DNA of 64,000 bases, taken from assembly GCA_018806915.1 (NCBI GenBank), contig JAGKQI010000034.1, forward strand, positions 868,001 through 932,000, in the 5' to 3' direction. How positions within the stretch are numbered: the first letter of the stretch is position 1; the number at the start of each line of letters is the position of its first letter. Of the stretch, positions 1 to 9,900 are shown piece by piece. This DNA is from Phytophthora colocasiae (taxonomy: Eukaryota > Oomycota > Peronosporomycetes > Peronosporales > Peronosporaceae). Made by a program: the position numbers and the translations under genes. The notes beneath the pieces are model-generated. The model saw nothing but the letters and a program-made list of their open reading frames with translations. It made no database searches and was not told where the DNA came from.

Positions 1-133
1 CGTGGAATTGAAAAGAGGCTAGGCTGGAGTCAGGATCGCGTGGCGAAGTACCGGATCGTGATAGAGAATATGTAAGCGTGCTGACCGACTCCAGGCTCAG
101 CTGATCACCTCCGGACTGGTCGAGATCGCGGGA

Positions 134-1801
134 TCAGGGAGTCCCAGGAGGTGTAGGTGGAGCAGGCGGGTTAAACTTGTTTTCGAGCCGTGGGATCTGC
201 CGGGACGGGTGATCTGCCGGCCGATCGCGGTAATGGTTGCGCCAAGGGTCCTCCTGATCGCATTCTGCCAACGCAGAGATCAGATCGGTGGGCTCCGGTC
301 GGTTCAGAGTCGGCTGGGCCAAGTTAGCCATTCGGGAGGCCGATCCGGGGTACCAGTATACCCGATCACGGATAGTAGGGAAGTGCAGGAAGTAGGGATC
401 GAGCAGAAGATCGATGTCCGCCCACATCGCCCTCATCATGGGCAGGAATCGTCCCAACAGCAGCCGCCAACGTTCTCCGGTACGGCTACGCCGTTGCCGA
501 CGCTCGAGGTAATACCGACGGAGATCAGGATCAGCTTCATACATCGCCTTCGTGATCTCGAGATAATGGGTCGATTCCCAGTAGGCCTGCAGGTGATCTG
601 ACTCGAAGGCGGCGTAGGCATCCGCGATCTGCCCCAGCAGCGTTCCAGCACGACGATGTAGACCGAGATCGAAGGTGAGGGGGGCCGGTCGGTTGCGGAG
701 CACCTCCCAAGGTCGGGTAGCAAGTAGGGCCTGCACGTTGGGCCCAGTGATCAGGCCAACCAACCAACCGACCCCAGCTCGGGAAGGGCGATTAGCCGGT
801 GATCTCGCTGGGTAAAGGAATCCGGGAGGTAGCAGCAGCCTCTTGGACAATGTGGAGAGGATCATACCGACGATCGCCAAAGTTCCGACGAACATCGGAT
901 CCCACGGGAAGACATCACCAGCCGCAAACTGCCGGACGTTCGCATATCCGGGAATAGACGAGCTGATTGCGAACAGGGGAGGGTGCAGCTGGGGGCGTGG
1001 CGAGCCGCCGGGAGAGCCGCCACCCGGAGATCCCCCACCGGGAGGGCTCCCGCCAGCTGGACTACCCCTCGGGGACCCCTGAGGAGAAGTGATCAGAGTC
1101 TGTGGGGAACTGCCGCCCGGAGGTGTCGGCTGCGCCGGAGGCGTCGATGGAGCAGGCCCCCCTTGATCACCGGATGCTGGAGGAGGATTTCCATGCCGGC
1201 GGTGCCACGACAGCGATCGGAGTATCGTAGCCCGAAGAGCGTCGTCGGATCCAGCGCCAGAATCCTCCGCGTCATCGTCATGCTCTGGATCGGGTTTACG
1301 TTTGGACCGATCCGAGCCACCCTTCTTCGGGGAAGGTGCTTCCACGGTCACTTGCGAGGTGGCCTGGGTGCGATCTGCTTCCTCCGCATCCGGCCCAGTC
1401 GGGATCGCGGGTTCAGGACCCAGATCGAAGGGGTCTGGGCTTTCCTCGTGCTTTTCTTCGAGCTCGGTCGCCTGGGCCTGGCCACCGGGTTGGTCTCCAG
1501 CGGGAACATCAGGTGGGGCCGCGTCGTGATCGGCCGGGGGAGGCTCCGTCCGCGAGGTCTTGTGCGGGGGCGATGTAGCAGGAGATGGGGGCGGACTGAG
1601 AGCACGTTTGACCCCCCGTTCATCTTGAGCAGCGCGGAGCCGAGACACCATTTCGGTCAGGACGTTGGTGGTCGCCATTACGTCACCTTCTGCCTGATCG
1701 TAGTTCTCCTGCAATGCCTGAATGCTCGCTTCTAACTCCTGCACTTCGGCATGGGTACCGATCAGATCATCCTCTACGACAAACAGAATATGAGTGATCA
1801 T
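134..1801 (-). CDS. G1 antisense ORF, C-terminal half (left copy)
   Basis: A 555-residue ORF encoded opposite to the element's gag-pol strand. Visible parts are a short N-terminal coiled coil (about residues 15-65), a long acidic and Pro/Gly/Ser-rich linker (65-265) and a C-terminal globular part beginning near PLFAISSSIPGY and ending near PRLENKFNPP. The globular part is conserved in the copies at 40691-43476 and 58295-61097 (for example VPWDP/FPWDP, LEITKAM/FEITSAM, RRYYLERR/QRYYVARK, DPWRNHYR/DPWRNQYR). It shares its frame with the upstream ORF 1820-2722 and is separated from it only by one TAG and 18 bp, so both are probably one broken protein. I recognise no known domain; it is not Gag, since this family's Gag is on the other strand. 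Confidence 0.6.
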   Translation of the reverse strand: MITHILFVVEDDLIGTHAEVQELEASIQALQENYDQAEGDVMATTNVLTEMVSRLRAAQDERGVKRALSPPPSPATSPPHKTSRTEPPPADHDAAPPDVPAGDQPGGQAQATELEEKHEESPDPFDLGPEPAIPTGPDAEEADRTQATSQVTVEAPSPKKGGSDRSKRKPDPEHDDDAEDSGAGSDDALRATILRSLSWHRRHGNPPPASGDQGGPAPSTPPAQPTPPGGSSPQTLITSPQGSPRGSPAGGSPPGGGSPGGGSPGGSPRPQLHPPLFAISSSIPGYANVRQFAAGDVFPWDPMFVGTLAIVGMILSTLSKRLLLPPGFLYPARSPANRPSRAGVGWLVGLITGPNVQALLATRPWEVLRNRPAPLTFDLGLHRRAGTLLGQIADAYAAFESDHLQAYWESTHYLEITKAMYEADPDLRRYYLERRQRRSRTGERWRLLLGRFLPMMRAMWADIDLLLDPYFLHFPTIRDRVYWYPGSASRMANLAQPTLNRPEPTDLISALAECDQEDPWRNHYRDRPADHPSRQIPRLENKFNPPAPPTPPGTP

Positions 1802-1819
1802 GGTCAGGTGGAGGGGGAT

Positions 1820-2722
1820 CTAGACTATATGCGCACCTAGACGAGTGGATCGTTGTCGCTCGGCGCTGAGATCCGCCTGTGCTCTGTCACGATCTGCGAA
1901 CGCTTGGTCTCGTTCCACGAGTAGGCGATCCCGCTCCGAAGTGACTCGGTTCAGTTCGGAGTTAGCGTGGGCGAGTTGATCGGTGGCTAGGTCACGTTCA
2001 CCAGCGATACTGGTCAGGGAAGCGATCGCTCGGGCGGAGTCCGCCAAGGCTCGATCTCGCTCAGCCAGGGCCAATCGGGTGGGAGCCCCTGTCGAAGGCG
2101 TGGGGCTGGAATCCAGTTGGAGATGTGCAAGATCAGCCGAGATCCGGTTATAGCTGGCCTTGGCAGTGATGGAGTCTTGCTTCGCCTCAGCCAGATCGCA
2201 AGCATGGATCCGGGCTTCCGCCTGGAGATCCTGGATCTCGTTGGTGGCTTGTTCCACCTCTTCAGTCAGACGATCCCTGTCCTCTGTAGCTCGACCTAGG
2301 TCTGCCTGGGCAGAGTTGAGACGCCGCGCGAACTCGTCGCGTTCCGATCGGAGCTGGTGAACCTGCATACGCAATCCATCGAGATCAGAGGCTTCCTCCG
2401 CGAGATCAGCGATCTCGCGCTCCAGACGCGCAATCTCGCCCTGCTGGTCTGCCCGGAACCGCTCCATGGCGTCGACATGCGCCCGAAGTTCCATGGCTTC
2501 ACGACTTAGTTGATCACGTTCGCGCACCAGGCGATCCCACCCTGGACTGCCCGGCATCGGCCCAGCCTCATCGGATGAGAGCGGGCGTGCGTGGTCTGGA
2601 GCCGGACCCGACGAACGTCGCGAGATGTCGGAATGGGGAGATGGCGGACCGTCGGGGGATCTTGGGGAATCGGGAGGTGTAGGCAAATAATCGCTCCCGG
2701 GATCACTTCCTTGCTGGCTCAT
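1820..2722 (-). CDS. G1 antisense ORF, N-terminal coiled-coil half (left copy)
   Basis: The frame is open further upstream into the LTR, but the ATG at 2722 (MSQQGSDPGSDYLPTPP) aligns with the ATG of the other copies (MSDPPSSPPLTPRTPS at 40691), so that start is preferred. After a Ser/Pro-rich head of about 60 residues the protein is a long heptad-like coiled coil rich in Glu, Arg, Asp, Ala and Leu. It ends at an in-frame TAG (1820-1822) and the frame continues into ORF 134-1801. The start lies about 130 bp inside the element from the LTR edge, so transcription from the LTR in antisense is plausible but inferred. Function is unknown. Confidence 0.6.
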   Translation of the reverse strand: MSQQGSDPGSDYLPTPPDSPRSPDGPPSPHSDISRRSSGPAPDHARPLSSDEAGPMPGSPGWDRLVRERDQLSREAMELRAHVDAMERFRADQQGEIARLEREIADLAEEASDLDGLRMQVHQLRSERDEFARRLNSAQADLGRATEDRDRLTEEVEQATNEIQDLQAEARIHACDLAEAKQDSITAKASYNRISADLAHLQLDSSPTPSTGAPTRLALAERDRALADSARAIASLTSIAGERDLATDQLAHANSELNRVTSERDRLLVERDQAFADRDRAQADLSAERQRSTRLGAHIV

Positions 2723-2848
2723 GGAGACTGGAAGGGATCCGTTGGTGGTAGTCGAAGTGTTGTCGGGGTGACTTGTGCCTTGGGCTGAAGATTGGAGAAT
2801 GAGACCTGAAGTGGACCGAGACGGACCAACTTGCAGGCTGGGGGCGGA

Positions 2849-4182
2849 TGTGGTGAAGCGCGAATAAGAAATCCGAGAAAAGGCAACGTCAGGCCCAGAG
2901 AGAGTCGGATCAAGCGACAGGGGCCTCTGGCGAAGCAAGATGTCAGTTGATGACCCCAGATTGCGCGAACGATGGCTGACGAATGGATCCAGATCGATGT
3001 TCGTCTGGATCTCGCCAGCGATGAATGGATGGCGTCTTGGTCGAGTGAGACTAAGTGATTGGAGAACCCGCCGTGCGGTCCCGCGTGGCGGCTCAGGGTC
3101 GGAGGAGAAAAGGGCGCCTTGCCTGAGATCGCATGAGAAGGAGATCAAGGCGGCAGAGGGTCGGGATCGGTGTGACTTTTTGGTGGGCCGGTGACAACAT
3201 AACCGTGAGATGCTGCCGAGGGGACCTGATGGCAGTGTTAGTCGCATGGGGAGTGGTGATCAAGTCTGGGAAGCTCAAGACCTGGAATGTCGACGACGCA
3301 GGCACGCGAGATCAAGTATGAAGGCTGCTGATCGGGATCATTGTTCAAGACGGTGGACCAAGATCGATGACCGAGATGGTTGATCGAGATCGGCTAATCG
3401 CCAGATCGGCTGATCGCCAGATCGGCAGATCGAGATCGCGATCAGGGGTTAGGTGAGATCAAGATCGAAGATCGGAAGGGCAGCTGTGTAGCCGGATGTC
3501 AGGTAATCGTAAGATAGCAGATGAGGATGGGGCTAGTAGACATAGGAATAACCATAAACAGAATCGAATTTGCTCTGGACCTCACAAGTGCCTTCATCCA
3601 AGACTGGGACCGGGAATTACATTGGCCCACCAGTATCAAGAAGGTAAGGAGAAGAGATCTAGCATAGAGGTTAATTCTGGATAATACATTGGCCAGTTTT
3701 ACCTATCTAGTGATCTATCCTTTACGCGCGAACTACGGATCGGAAGGAATTGGCTGCTTGGCCTGACGATCTCGTCGACTCTCAACCCATCAAGACACCC
3801 GCTATAGGAAGCGGCAAGCATCGTAAAGGAAGGGATCAGATCCCCAACATTGGACCTTTGGAAGACCTGGATCAAAGACCAGGCGACCGGATCAGGGCTC
3901 GAGAACTCGCCTACGACCCGGATCAACCCCTCCGAGGTAGAGTGAAGTATTCCCACGCTATCTCATCACCCCTGCGTCACCCAAGACATTCTTCTCGCCC
4001 CAAGACATCTTCAGAAGTTACCTGGAAGAGCGTAACCCGCCTACCGACGGGTACACAAGGTGAACACTACACGCAACAAGATCACGGATCATCGGGGGAC
4101 CCCCTCCGTTAGTCGGTGTCTGGGCGCAAGTGGCGATCGCGATCGGCCTCAACCAGATTTTGGCCAGATCCGCTCCACCACA
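2849..4182 (-). repeat. G1 LTR (left copy, 3' LTR)
   Basis: 1334 bp, bounded on the + strand by TGTGGTGAAGCG at 2849 and CGCTCCACCACA ending at 4182, that is TG...CA in both orientations. It is the reverse complement of the LTRs at 39170, 51763, 54237 and 56733. The outer 250 bp next to 4182 is nearly identical to them; the middle has drifted, and in place of the 23-bp tandem repeat of the other copies there is a GATC-rich stretch (3301-3480). A G-rich polypurine-like stretch (GGGGGCGGA, ending 2848) precedes it in element orientation, as expected for a 3' LTR. Confidence 0.85.
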
Positions 4183-4723
4183 GTTGCTAGGTACCTATCT
4201 GTTTTGGTTAGCTAACTGTGTGGTAGTTTCTTGTAGGTTTCTGCGTTGGTTGCTGGAGCAAACGGCCAGTCGCATGTGCGACTTCCAGCAGGAAGCACCA
4301 CCTCCATAAACTCCTCGCACACCTTGTACAGCATCGATGAGGTGTATTCCGCTCGCTGCTCGCTGCTCACCACCTGCGCCTTGCGTATGCACACAACTTC
4401 AGCAATTAGTGCACCGTCGTACAGTACACATTCATCACGCACCTTGGACGTTGGTGTCAACGGCTGCGCCGGTGTCTTGAGACTCGCCACCTACAACATA
4501 CGCAAACAGGCAAAGGTCAGCAGCCAGCAGCTCTGTTGACACATGCGTCAGGTTATCGCACACCTTCAGCGGCGGCAGCGCCATCAGCGCCTGTGACGCC
4601 GGTGTGATCTTCTCCTGGGCGTTCTCCTTCTGTACCACGTTCTGCTACTGCTTCTCATAGCTCGCCACCTATACCACATACACAAACAACGTCAAGTACA
4701 AGTAGCACCGCATCACACCATTC

Positions 4724-5104
4724 TTATTGATCTTGGACGGCGGCAGTTGCTGTGACAACGATGCCACGGCTTGTGGCAGCTGTATCTGCCTCTTGTGAAT
4801 GAGCCCTAGGGCCACTTGCAAGTATTGACCGGGAAGGAGCTCCGTGACCGGAGCACCAACGCGTGTGTTGTTCTCCGAAGTAGCATCGCGGGAAGGCCCT
4901 TACTACCTTGTCGTAGGTGCGCTTTAGGCTTTCCATCCGAAGCCGGAGCTCCTTAGACGTCCGCGTCCCATGCATCTGCCGGGCTACATATGCCCATGTA
5001 ACCCGCAGGCCTTCGTCCTCGAATTGTGCGGAAATCTGCACTAGTATGTCTTCTGCGTCTGAGAACGTAGTCGCATTAGTCCAATATGTTGATAATAAAT
5101 CCAT
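4724..5104 (-). CDS. Hypothetical protein, possible SANT/Myb-like domain
   Basis: A 126-residue ORF starting at a genuine ATG (MDLLSTYWTNATTF). Residues 1-75 are rich in Trp, Leu, Arg and Tyr, with spacing suggesting a helical SANT/Myb-like DNA-binding unit (YWTNATTFSDAEDIL, then ELRLRMESLKRTYDKVV). The last 45 residues are low in structure and may be read-through of decayed sequence. It stands alone with no partner gene nearby. The family assignment is a weak impression from residue pattern; it could equally be a fragment of a repeated oomycete ORF. Confidence 0.35.
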   Translation of the reverse strand: MDLLSTYWTNATTFSDAEDILVQISAQFEDEGLRVTWAYVARQMHGTRTSKELRLRMESLKRTYDKVVRAFPRCYFGEQHTRWCSGHGAPSRSILASGPRAHSQEADTAATSRGIVVTATAAVQDQ

Positions 5105-5303
5105 GTAAATGTCGGTACTTTTCTATTGGCTGGGGGAGTGAGGCGGCCGGGGGCAAATGAACGACAGAGAGACGGTCACAGGAAGATTATGCTGCGCTAG
5201 CTGTAATAAAGTGCAGTTATTGGTAGAAATTCTAAAAGTTCTTATAAGTACGTTTTCGTACCTAACTGAAAACATACGCCGCGTCGCAGAAGTGTTAACG
5301 CAA

Positions 5304-5367
5304 AAACTACAGAACCTCTATAAAAGCATTTTCATTTTATAATTCTTATAGAGGGGTTCTGTAGTTT
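5304..5367. repeat. Imperfect inverted repeat upstream of SPC1
   Basis: The arms AAACTACAGAACC...TCTATAA (5304-5323) and TTATAGA...GGTTCTGTAGTTT (5346-5367) are complementary over about 20 bp with a two-base bulge, around a 22-bp A/T-rich spacer. It ends 37 bp before the SPC1 start codon. It may be a small MITE-like remnant or a structured leader; nothing else links it to the gene. Confidence 0.6.
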
Positions 5368-5403
5368 GTTGCTGCACCATTTTATTCGCTTTTACCTGAG
5401 GGG

Positions 5404-5719
5404 ATGGTCGACTACAAGGGGCAGGCGCGCGCGGAGACTCTTCTGGTGGTGTGCTTTGTGGTTATCTGCACGCCCGCTTGGATCTATGGCTACTTTCAGC
5501 AGGATTTCACATACCCGCTCCAGGCCTGGATGGCTGCCACTGTCATCAGCGCACTGGTACGACACATCTTCAGCGACGGACACGTGGCCTCTGTCTAAAA
5601 TATTGTTCTGACTGTTCCTCTTGTTCTTGCAGTTGGTTCTGCCTAACTGGCCTATCTACAACCGCAATCCTGTGAAGTGGCTACCCAGCGCCATGTACGT
5701 CAAGAAGAAAAGCAGCTAG
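5404..5719 (+). CDS. SPC1: Signal peptidase complex subunit 1 (SPC1/SPCS1-like)
   Basis: A small ER membrane subunit of the signal peptidase complex. Exons 5404-5592 and 5633-5719 with a 40-bp GT-AG intron give 91 residues. Family hallmarks: MVDYKGQARAETLL at the N-terminus (family MDYKGQ.LAE), two hydrophobic segments (about residues 13-31 and 38-52), and in exon 2 the signature LPNWPIYNRNPVKWLP (family PPWPxYRRxPLKWL). A Lys-rich tail (KKKSS) closes the protein. In the family the termini face the cytosol and the protein assists the catalytic subunits. The intron is short but restores the frame and joins the second transmembrane helix to the WP motif as in orthologues; without splicing the ORF stops at 5598. 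It converges with the SET gene on the opposite strand, about 120 bp away. Confidence 0.88.
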
Positions 5720-5837
5720 AGAAGACTCGTTCAAGATGCGCTGCTACAACCAGTTGTAGTCATTCGGGCGATGCAATAGAATTATTCGCAACGCTGGCGT
5801 GTGAGCAGTAGCTATTCGTGCATGCCTATAGGCACGC

Positions 5838-6847
5838 TTATTCCTTATCTTCCGCCTCCTCTTCCTCGCCGCCCTCATCTCCCTCGTCGCCCTCATCTCC
5901 CTCGTCTCCTTCGCCTCCTTCCTCTTCGTATTCGTCCTCATCCTCATCCTAAGTAATACATCATATCAGTCGACTTGCTCGCTTGCAGAGAATAAAAGTA
6001 GAGGCAGCGTACCATCAGGTAGAACTGCACAGGATTCTTCCAAATCTCCTCCTTAATAATCTCCGCCACGTCCTGGTCACCATCCGTCGAAACGAACCAC
6101 TGAACGACAAACAAGCGCATGCATTGGTTATATCACAACAACCTCAACTCAAGGCAGACTTTGGGTTAACGAACCTGGAAGAACGGGAATTTCTCCGACT
6201 CCTCCGACATCTCAGCCTTGTCTTTCCAGGTGAGGTCAGAAGCCGTGACCTCCACCTCTTCTTCGTCTTCCGAAAACTTGACCTGTTTCCACAGCGTCGT
6301 AGGCGAGAAGTACGGGTTCTCCGTGAAGACCTGAAGGCACATTAACGCTTAGTATCCTAGTTCGAACGAAACATCAGCTTTTTTTTCTCCAAACACCAAC
6401 CATCTCCATCTTAAAGCTGCCGTCATCACCCACAAACGTGATGTCGAACGTCTTCAGGAAATCTAACAGCTTCTCATCGTCCTCAGTGATGTAGTTACCA
6501 ATTAGAGGGTGGTTCACCAACTACACCAGCAAAACAGCGAGGAAATGTGAGCAAGCACTTGACAAACACGCCGAAAACAAGCATAGAACCGCTATACGTA
6601 CTACTTGCTTCCAGAAGTGGGGGATCTCAGCCAGCAGGCTGTTGCGCTTGACGTACGTGGGGCGCTTCTTGGCATTGTACTTGGTTTCGATGACCAGGAT
6701 CTCCTTGGCCTGTTCCAGGTTTACCTTCTCGAGCTCCTCCTCGACCTTTTGCACCGAGTTGAGCACCTTCTGCACCTTCTCGAGCTCCTTTTCGTCGGGC
6801 TTGTTGTCATCGGTGCGTTGGCGCTTGGGGGACGGAGGGCCGGTCAT
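5838..6847 (-). CDS. SET/NAP-family histone chaperone
   Basis: Five exons on the minus strand (6847-6602, 6520-6401, 6330-6175, 6099-6013, 5948-5838), all phase 0, give 239 residues. A basic head (SPKRQRTDD) is followed by the long dimerisation helix (KELEKVQKVLNSVQKVEEEL), the conserved KRPTYVKRNSLLAEIPHFW block, LVNHPLIGNYI, an ENPYF strand (VFTENPYFSPTTLWK), and the earmuff end WKNPVQFYL, then a tail of Asp/Glu/Gly repeats. The order and spacing match human SET/TAF-I beta rather than the longer NAP1. These proteins bind H3-H4 or H2A-H2B and act in the nucleus in chromatin assembly and transcription. Introns are 64-81 bp. The acidic tail is encoded by a GA-rich run on the coding strand. Confidence 0.9.
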
Positions 6848-6874
6848 TTCTTCTGGTGCTGTTGCGGTTTCTGC

Positions 6875-6893
6875 TCAGATGCGAAATGACTGG
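6875..6893 (-). promoter_or_regulatory. Possible oomycete initiator (INR-like) upstream of SET
   Basis: On the minus strand this reads CCAGTCATTTCGCATCTGA, about 30 bp before the SET ATG. It resembles the oomycete core promoter (INR, TCATTYY, followed by a CA(A/T)TT-like flank). Assignment rests on similarity and position only. Confidence 0.45.
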
Positions 6894-6976
6894 AGGCAAC
6901 CATTAGGCTGTGTACTGTTTATAGCCAATGGAGAGTTGAATCCCTCTTGAACCGGATACCAGGTCTGAAAGAATGG

Positions 6977-9900
6977 CTACACTTGTTGAAGTTCTACTTG
7001 TTGCTGTTGCCTCGCACGAATCGCCTCCGCCGCAGACCCTCGAGGTGCCCCTTGATCCTTGCGCTGTTCTGATGGAAAACCCTTTAATGACGGGATGAAG
7101 CTCTCTGGTTCTCTGTCGGAGGCCTCTGGGCTGTCGTCGACCTGCCGGAAGAACGCCACGAGGTCTGCGAACACATCAAAGCTCACCTGCAACAGGCGAA
7201 AGTAAGGTTAGTGTGTGTGGATGAATAGCAGTGAAAAGGTCCTTGATAGTCGCACATTGAATGGGTAGGCGATCTTGAACCGCACGAGCGCCTCCGTTAG
7301 CTCGCTGGTCGTCACGCCAATTCCTAACACAGTGACCAAACCTAGTCGTGCTGCAACAAGAAGAGAGATCAGAGCCTGCAAACACAAAACAAGAGTGAAG
7401 ATTGTACGTACCCTGTGCGACGGATAGCAGACCTCTGCCTTCAGCATCAGCCTGAGAGAAAGCGGACCAGATCAGCTCCATAGGGTCGTCAACCTCTGCA
7501 GCGTCCCCAACATCACCGTCGCTCAGATCCGAGCCAAAGTGTCCAAATTCATCATCTGACTCCCCGTCGTCTTCGCCCTCTCCTTCCTGAACAGTTTCCA
7601 TACGCAAGTCAGGACTTAGTTCTTGAGGAACACTCTGTGCTTTCATCTCTCGCGCCTTCTGTCGCGCCATCTTCTTCCGAGCTCGCGTTGCTTTATACGC
7701 TGCCAAAACTTTTTTTTGCATCGCCAGTTCCTGAGCAACCACCTCCGGTTGGCGAGGATCAACCACCTTGTAGCATTCCTTAATCGCCTCGCGATCCTTT
7801 TGCCACTGCTCCCACTTAGCCCAACCGCAATGCATCGCGTTCAGTTCATCAGCAGACAGCGGTTGAATCTGCTCGACCCTCCTCACAGTCGTGAATTGCT
7901 TGTATGCCACCATTCGCTTTATCTCGCAGAAGTAGTTCGACAGATACTTACCAGCAGTTGCTACAGGCGTTTGAAGACGCGTAAATTCCTCTTGAAGCTT
8001 CATGTCATTGAATGGAGGTTTTTGGTGACTAGAGTCACCCCCACGTGCACTCAGTTTACGTAGAAAAACATGGCGGTAAGGAGTGGATGACCCCATTTCC
8101 AACATGTCACCCACTTGTTTTTCAGACCTTGCATCCTCTAGATATCCAGTAATATCTTGGGGTCTCAGAATCTCTAGCCCAGTGCCATTACCATTGAGGA
8201 CGAAAATGTGGGGCTGAATAGGTTCGTTGATGACTGCTTTTGCTGGAATACTATCCAACTCGTACCGAGAGGCCTCAGCGTCACTTACAACTCCAGCGAG
8301 ATCAACAGAAACGAGCGGCCCCGGCTCCTCCTCTGTCCCGCTGAAATCAACATGGAATTGGTTCTGCTCGTTGTCGCAAAAATGGAATTGACCAAGCCGG
8401 TAATCGAAGTAGTAGACCCCGTTGTGACTTGTCACGTTTCGATCGTCGTCATCTCTTGAGTCAAGGCTACTTTGATCGTCGGATCTATATTCCACTCTTC
8501 CACTGTCTTTTGCCACGATGACTTGTCCATTGGGTTTCCGCGTTGTAACTCGGCCGTTCACCTGCGCCGTTACCTTTGTGTTGTAGCTGATCTCGACACT
8601 TGTTCCGTCATACACATTCACAACGCTGCGCACACGCAGCCCTCCTTTCGTAACTGACACACGCTCTCCTGCTGCATGGCATTGAGCTGTCGCATTGACT
8701 TCCATATCAATACAGACGTCGGCAAACCTTCGCTTCTTCACCAGTATGTGCGAACTTCCAGCATTCATGTACATCCGTGTGCCATCCGCATGGTACGTCA
8801 CACGAGCACCACTCGTGAATGTGACAACAATGGCGCCGCTGGGACGCCGTTCCACCAACGCATTAGTCTCGGGGTCTACTGTGAGTGTGGTAACTGTTGG
8901 AGGATGAAGCTCTGTATTTTGGCTGGTCTCCTTCTTTGAGATGTGCCGGTGTTTTGTACGTGTACAGCCACAGCCATGAACAACACATACAATTCCACTG
9001 GCAAGCAAAACTTCTTTTCGCCCGCATCGAAGCACCCGAAGAACACTACCCTTTCCGTAAATCACGCGATACTTCTCTTCTTTATCCATTTCATTCAGTT
9101 CTCTCACACCGCTTGCATCACGTTCCAAATGTTCCTTTGTAGCATGAACCTTAGAGCTACTGTCCACTCCTTCCAAAGCATAACGCTGAGCAATGATGCC
9201 ATCTGAACAAGCAGAAACAATAAGACCAGTTGGAAACGAATTGGTCGTCGTGACAGAAGGGAACTTGTCGGGCTTTTTAGGGAACTGTCTTCTCCCCTCG
9301 GAAATATGTAGTGTAGAATCATCATGGAAGGATGCAATGAACTGCATCGTATTCTTTAACCTTTGTTCCTCGTGAGCGATTCCATCCCCTGAATTTGCTG
9401 TCCCCGATCGTAATCCAAACGTTTCCCTGAAGAAAATGAAAGTGTTAGTTTGGAGCGATACGACACCCAGCAAGAACCAACGCACCCGTCACGATAGACT
9501 GTTAGCCATACCAACCCTCGGGGTGTCTGATATAGCCGCACCACGCTGTGATCAGCAGGGTACATCGCCCAAGTGTGGACACCTACAAGTGTAAGCTGCC
9601 TAGCTGATAATGGGATACACGCACGGGCTGCGGCTTCAGTGCGTGGCGTAAGATAATCGATGGGAGCAAGTTCTTCGCGCTTCCAATATTTGAACGCTGG
9701 GCGGTGGCGTACGTGGTCGATCGCTGCCCAGGAAGACACTTGCATTCTGCCAGGAGCAGTTTTCGGGAGAATCGCTAACAAAAGCGAATCCGTAGCCGCG
9801 TAGTATCTGGAACACACATCAGGTGAATTTTGTTGTAATACCCACGCGATTCTTTGCGGTAGAACTGCGCGCGTCAAGTTTTCCACAAAGGCGCGGGGTT

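Larger units (their letters stand above)
1..4182 (+). mobile_element. G1-family Ty3/Gypsy element, 3' part (left copy)
   Basis: This is the 3' end of an LTR retrotransposon whose gag-pol would lie on the + strand beyond the left edge. It holds an antisense ORF pair (134-2722, minus strand) and a reverse-oriented LTR (2849-4182). The same arrangement, antisense ORF next to the 3' LTR, is seen in the complete copy at 39170-53181, which fixes the orientation. The antisense protein is recognisably homologous to those of the other two copies but clearly diverged, and the LTR also differs more from the four right-hand LTRs than they do from each other, so this is an older or separate subfamily member. 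The target duplication cannot be checked because the 5' LTR is outside the window. Confidence 0.8.
4183..5403. other. Degraded sequence between retroelement and gene island
   Basis: No intact gene of recognisable family. On the minus strand, 4212-4638 holds overlapping ORF fragments in different frames that look like decayed coding sequence of unknown origin; one longer ORF is listed separately (4724-5104). From about 5110 to 5400 the sequence becomes A/T-richer and includes an inverted repeat (5304-5367) just upstream of SPC1. Confidence 0.5.

Noticed and set aside
209..601. Plus-strand ORFs within 209-1735
   Set aside because: Shadows of the antisense protein of the left G1 copy; G1 sense coding ends before this region.
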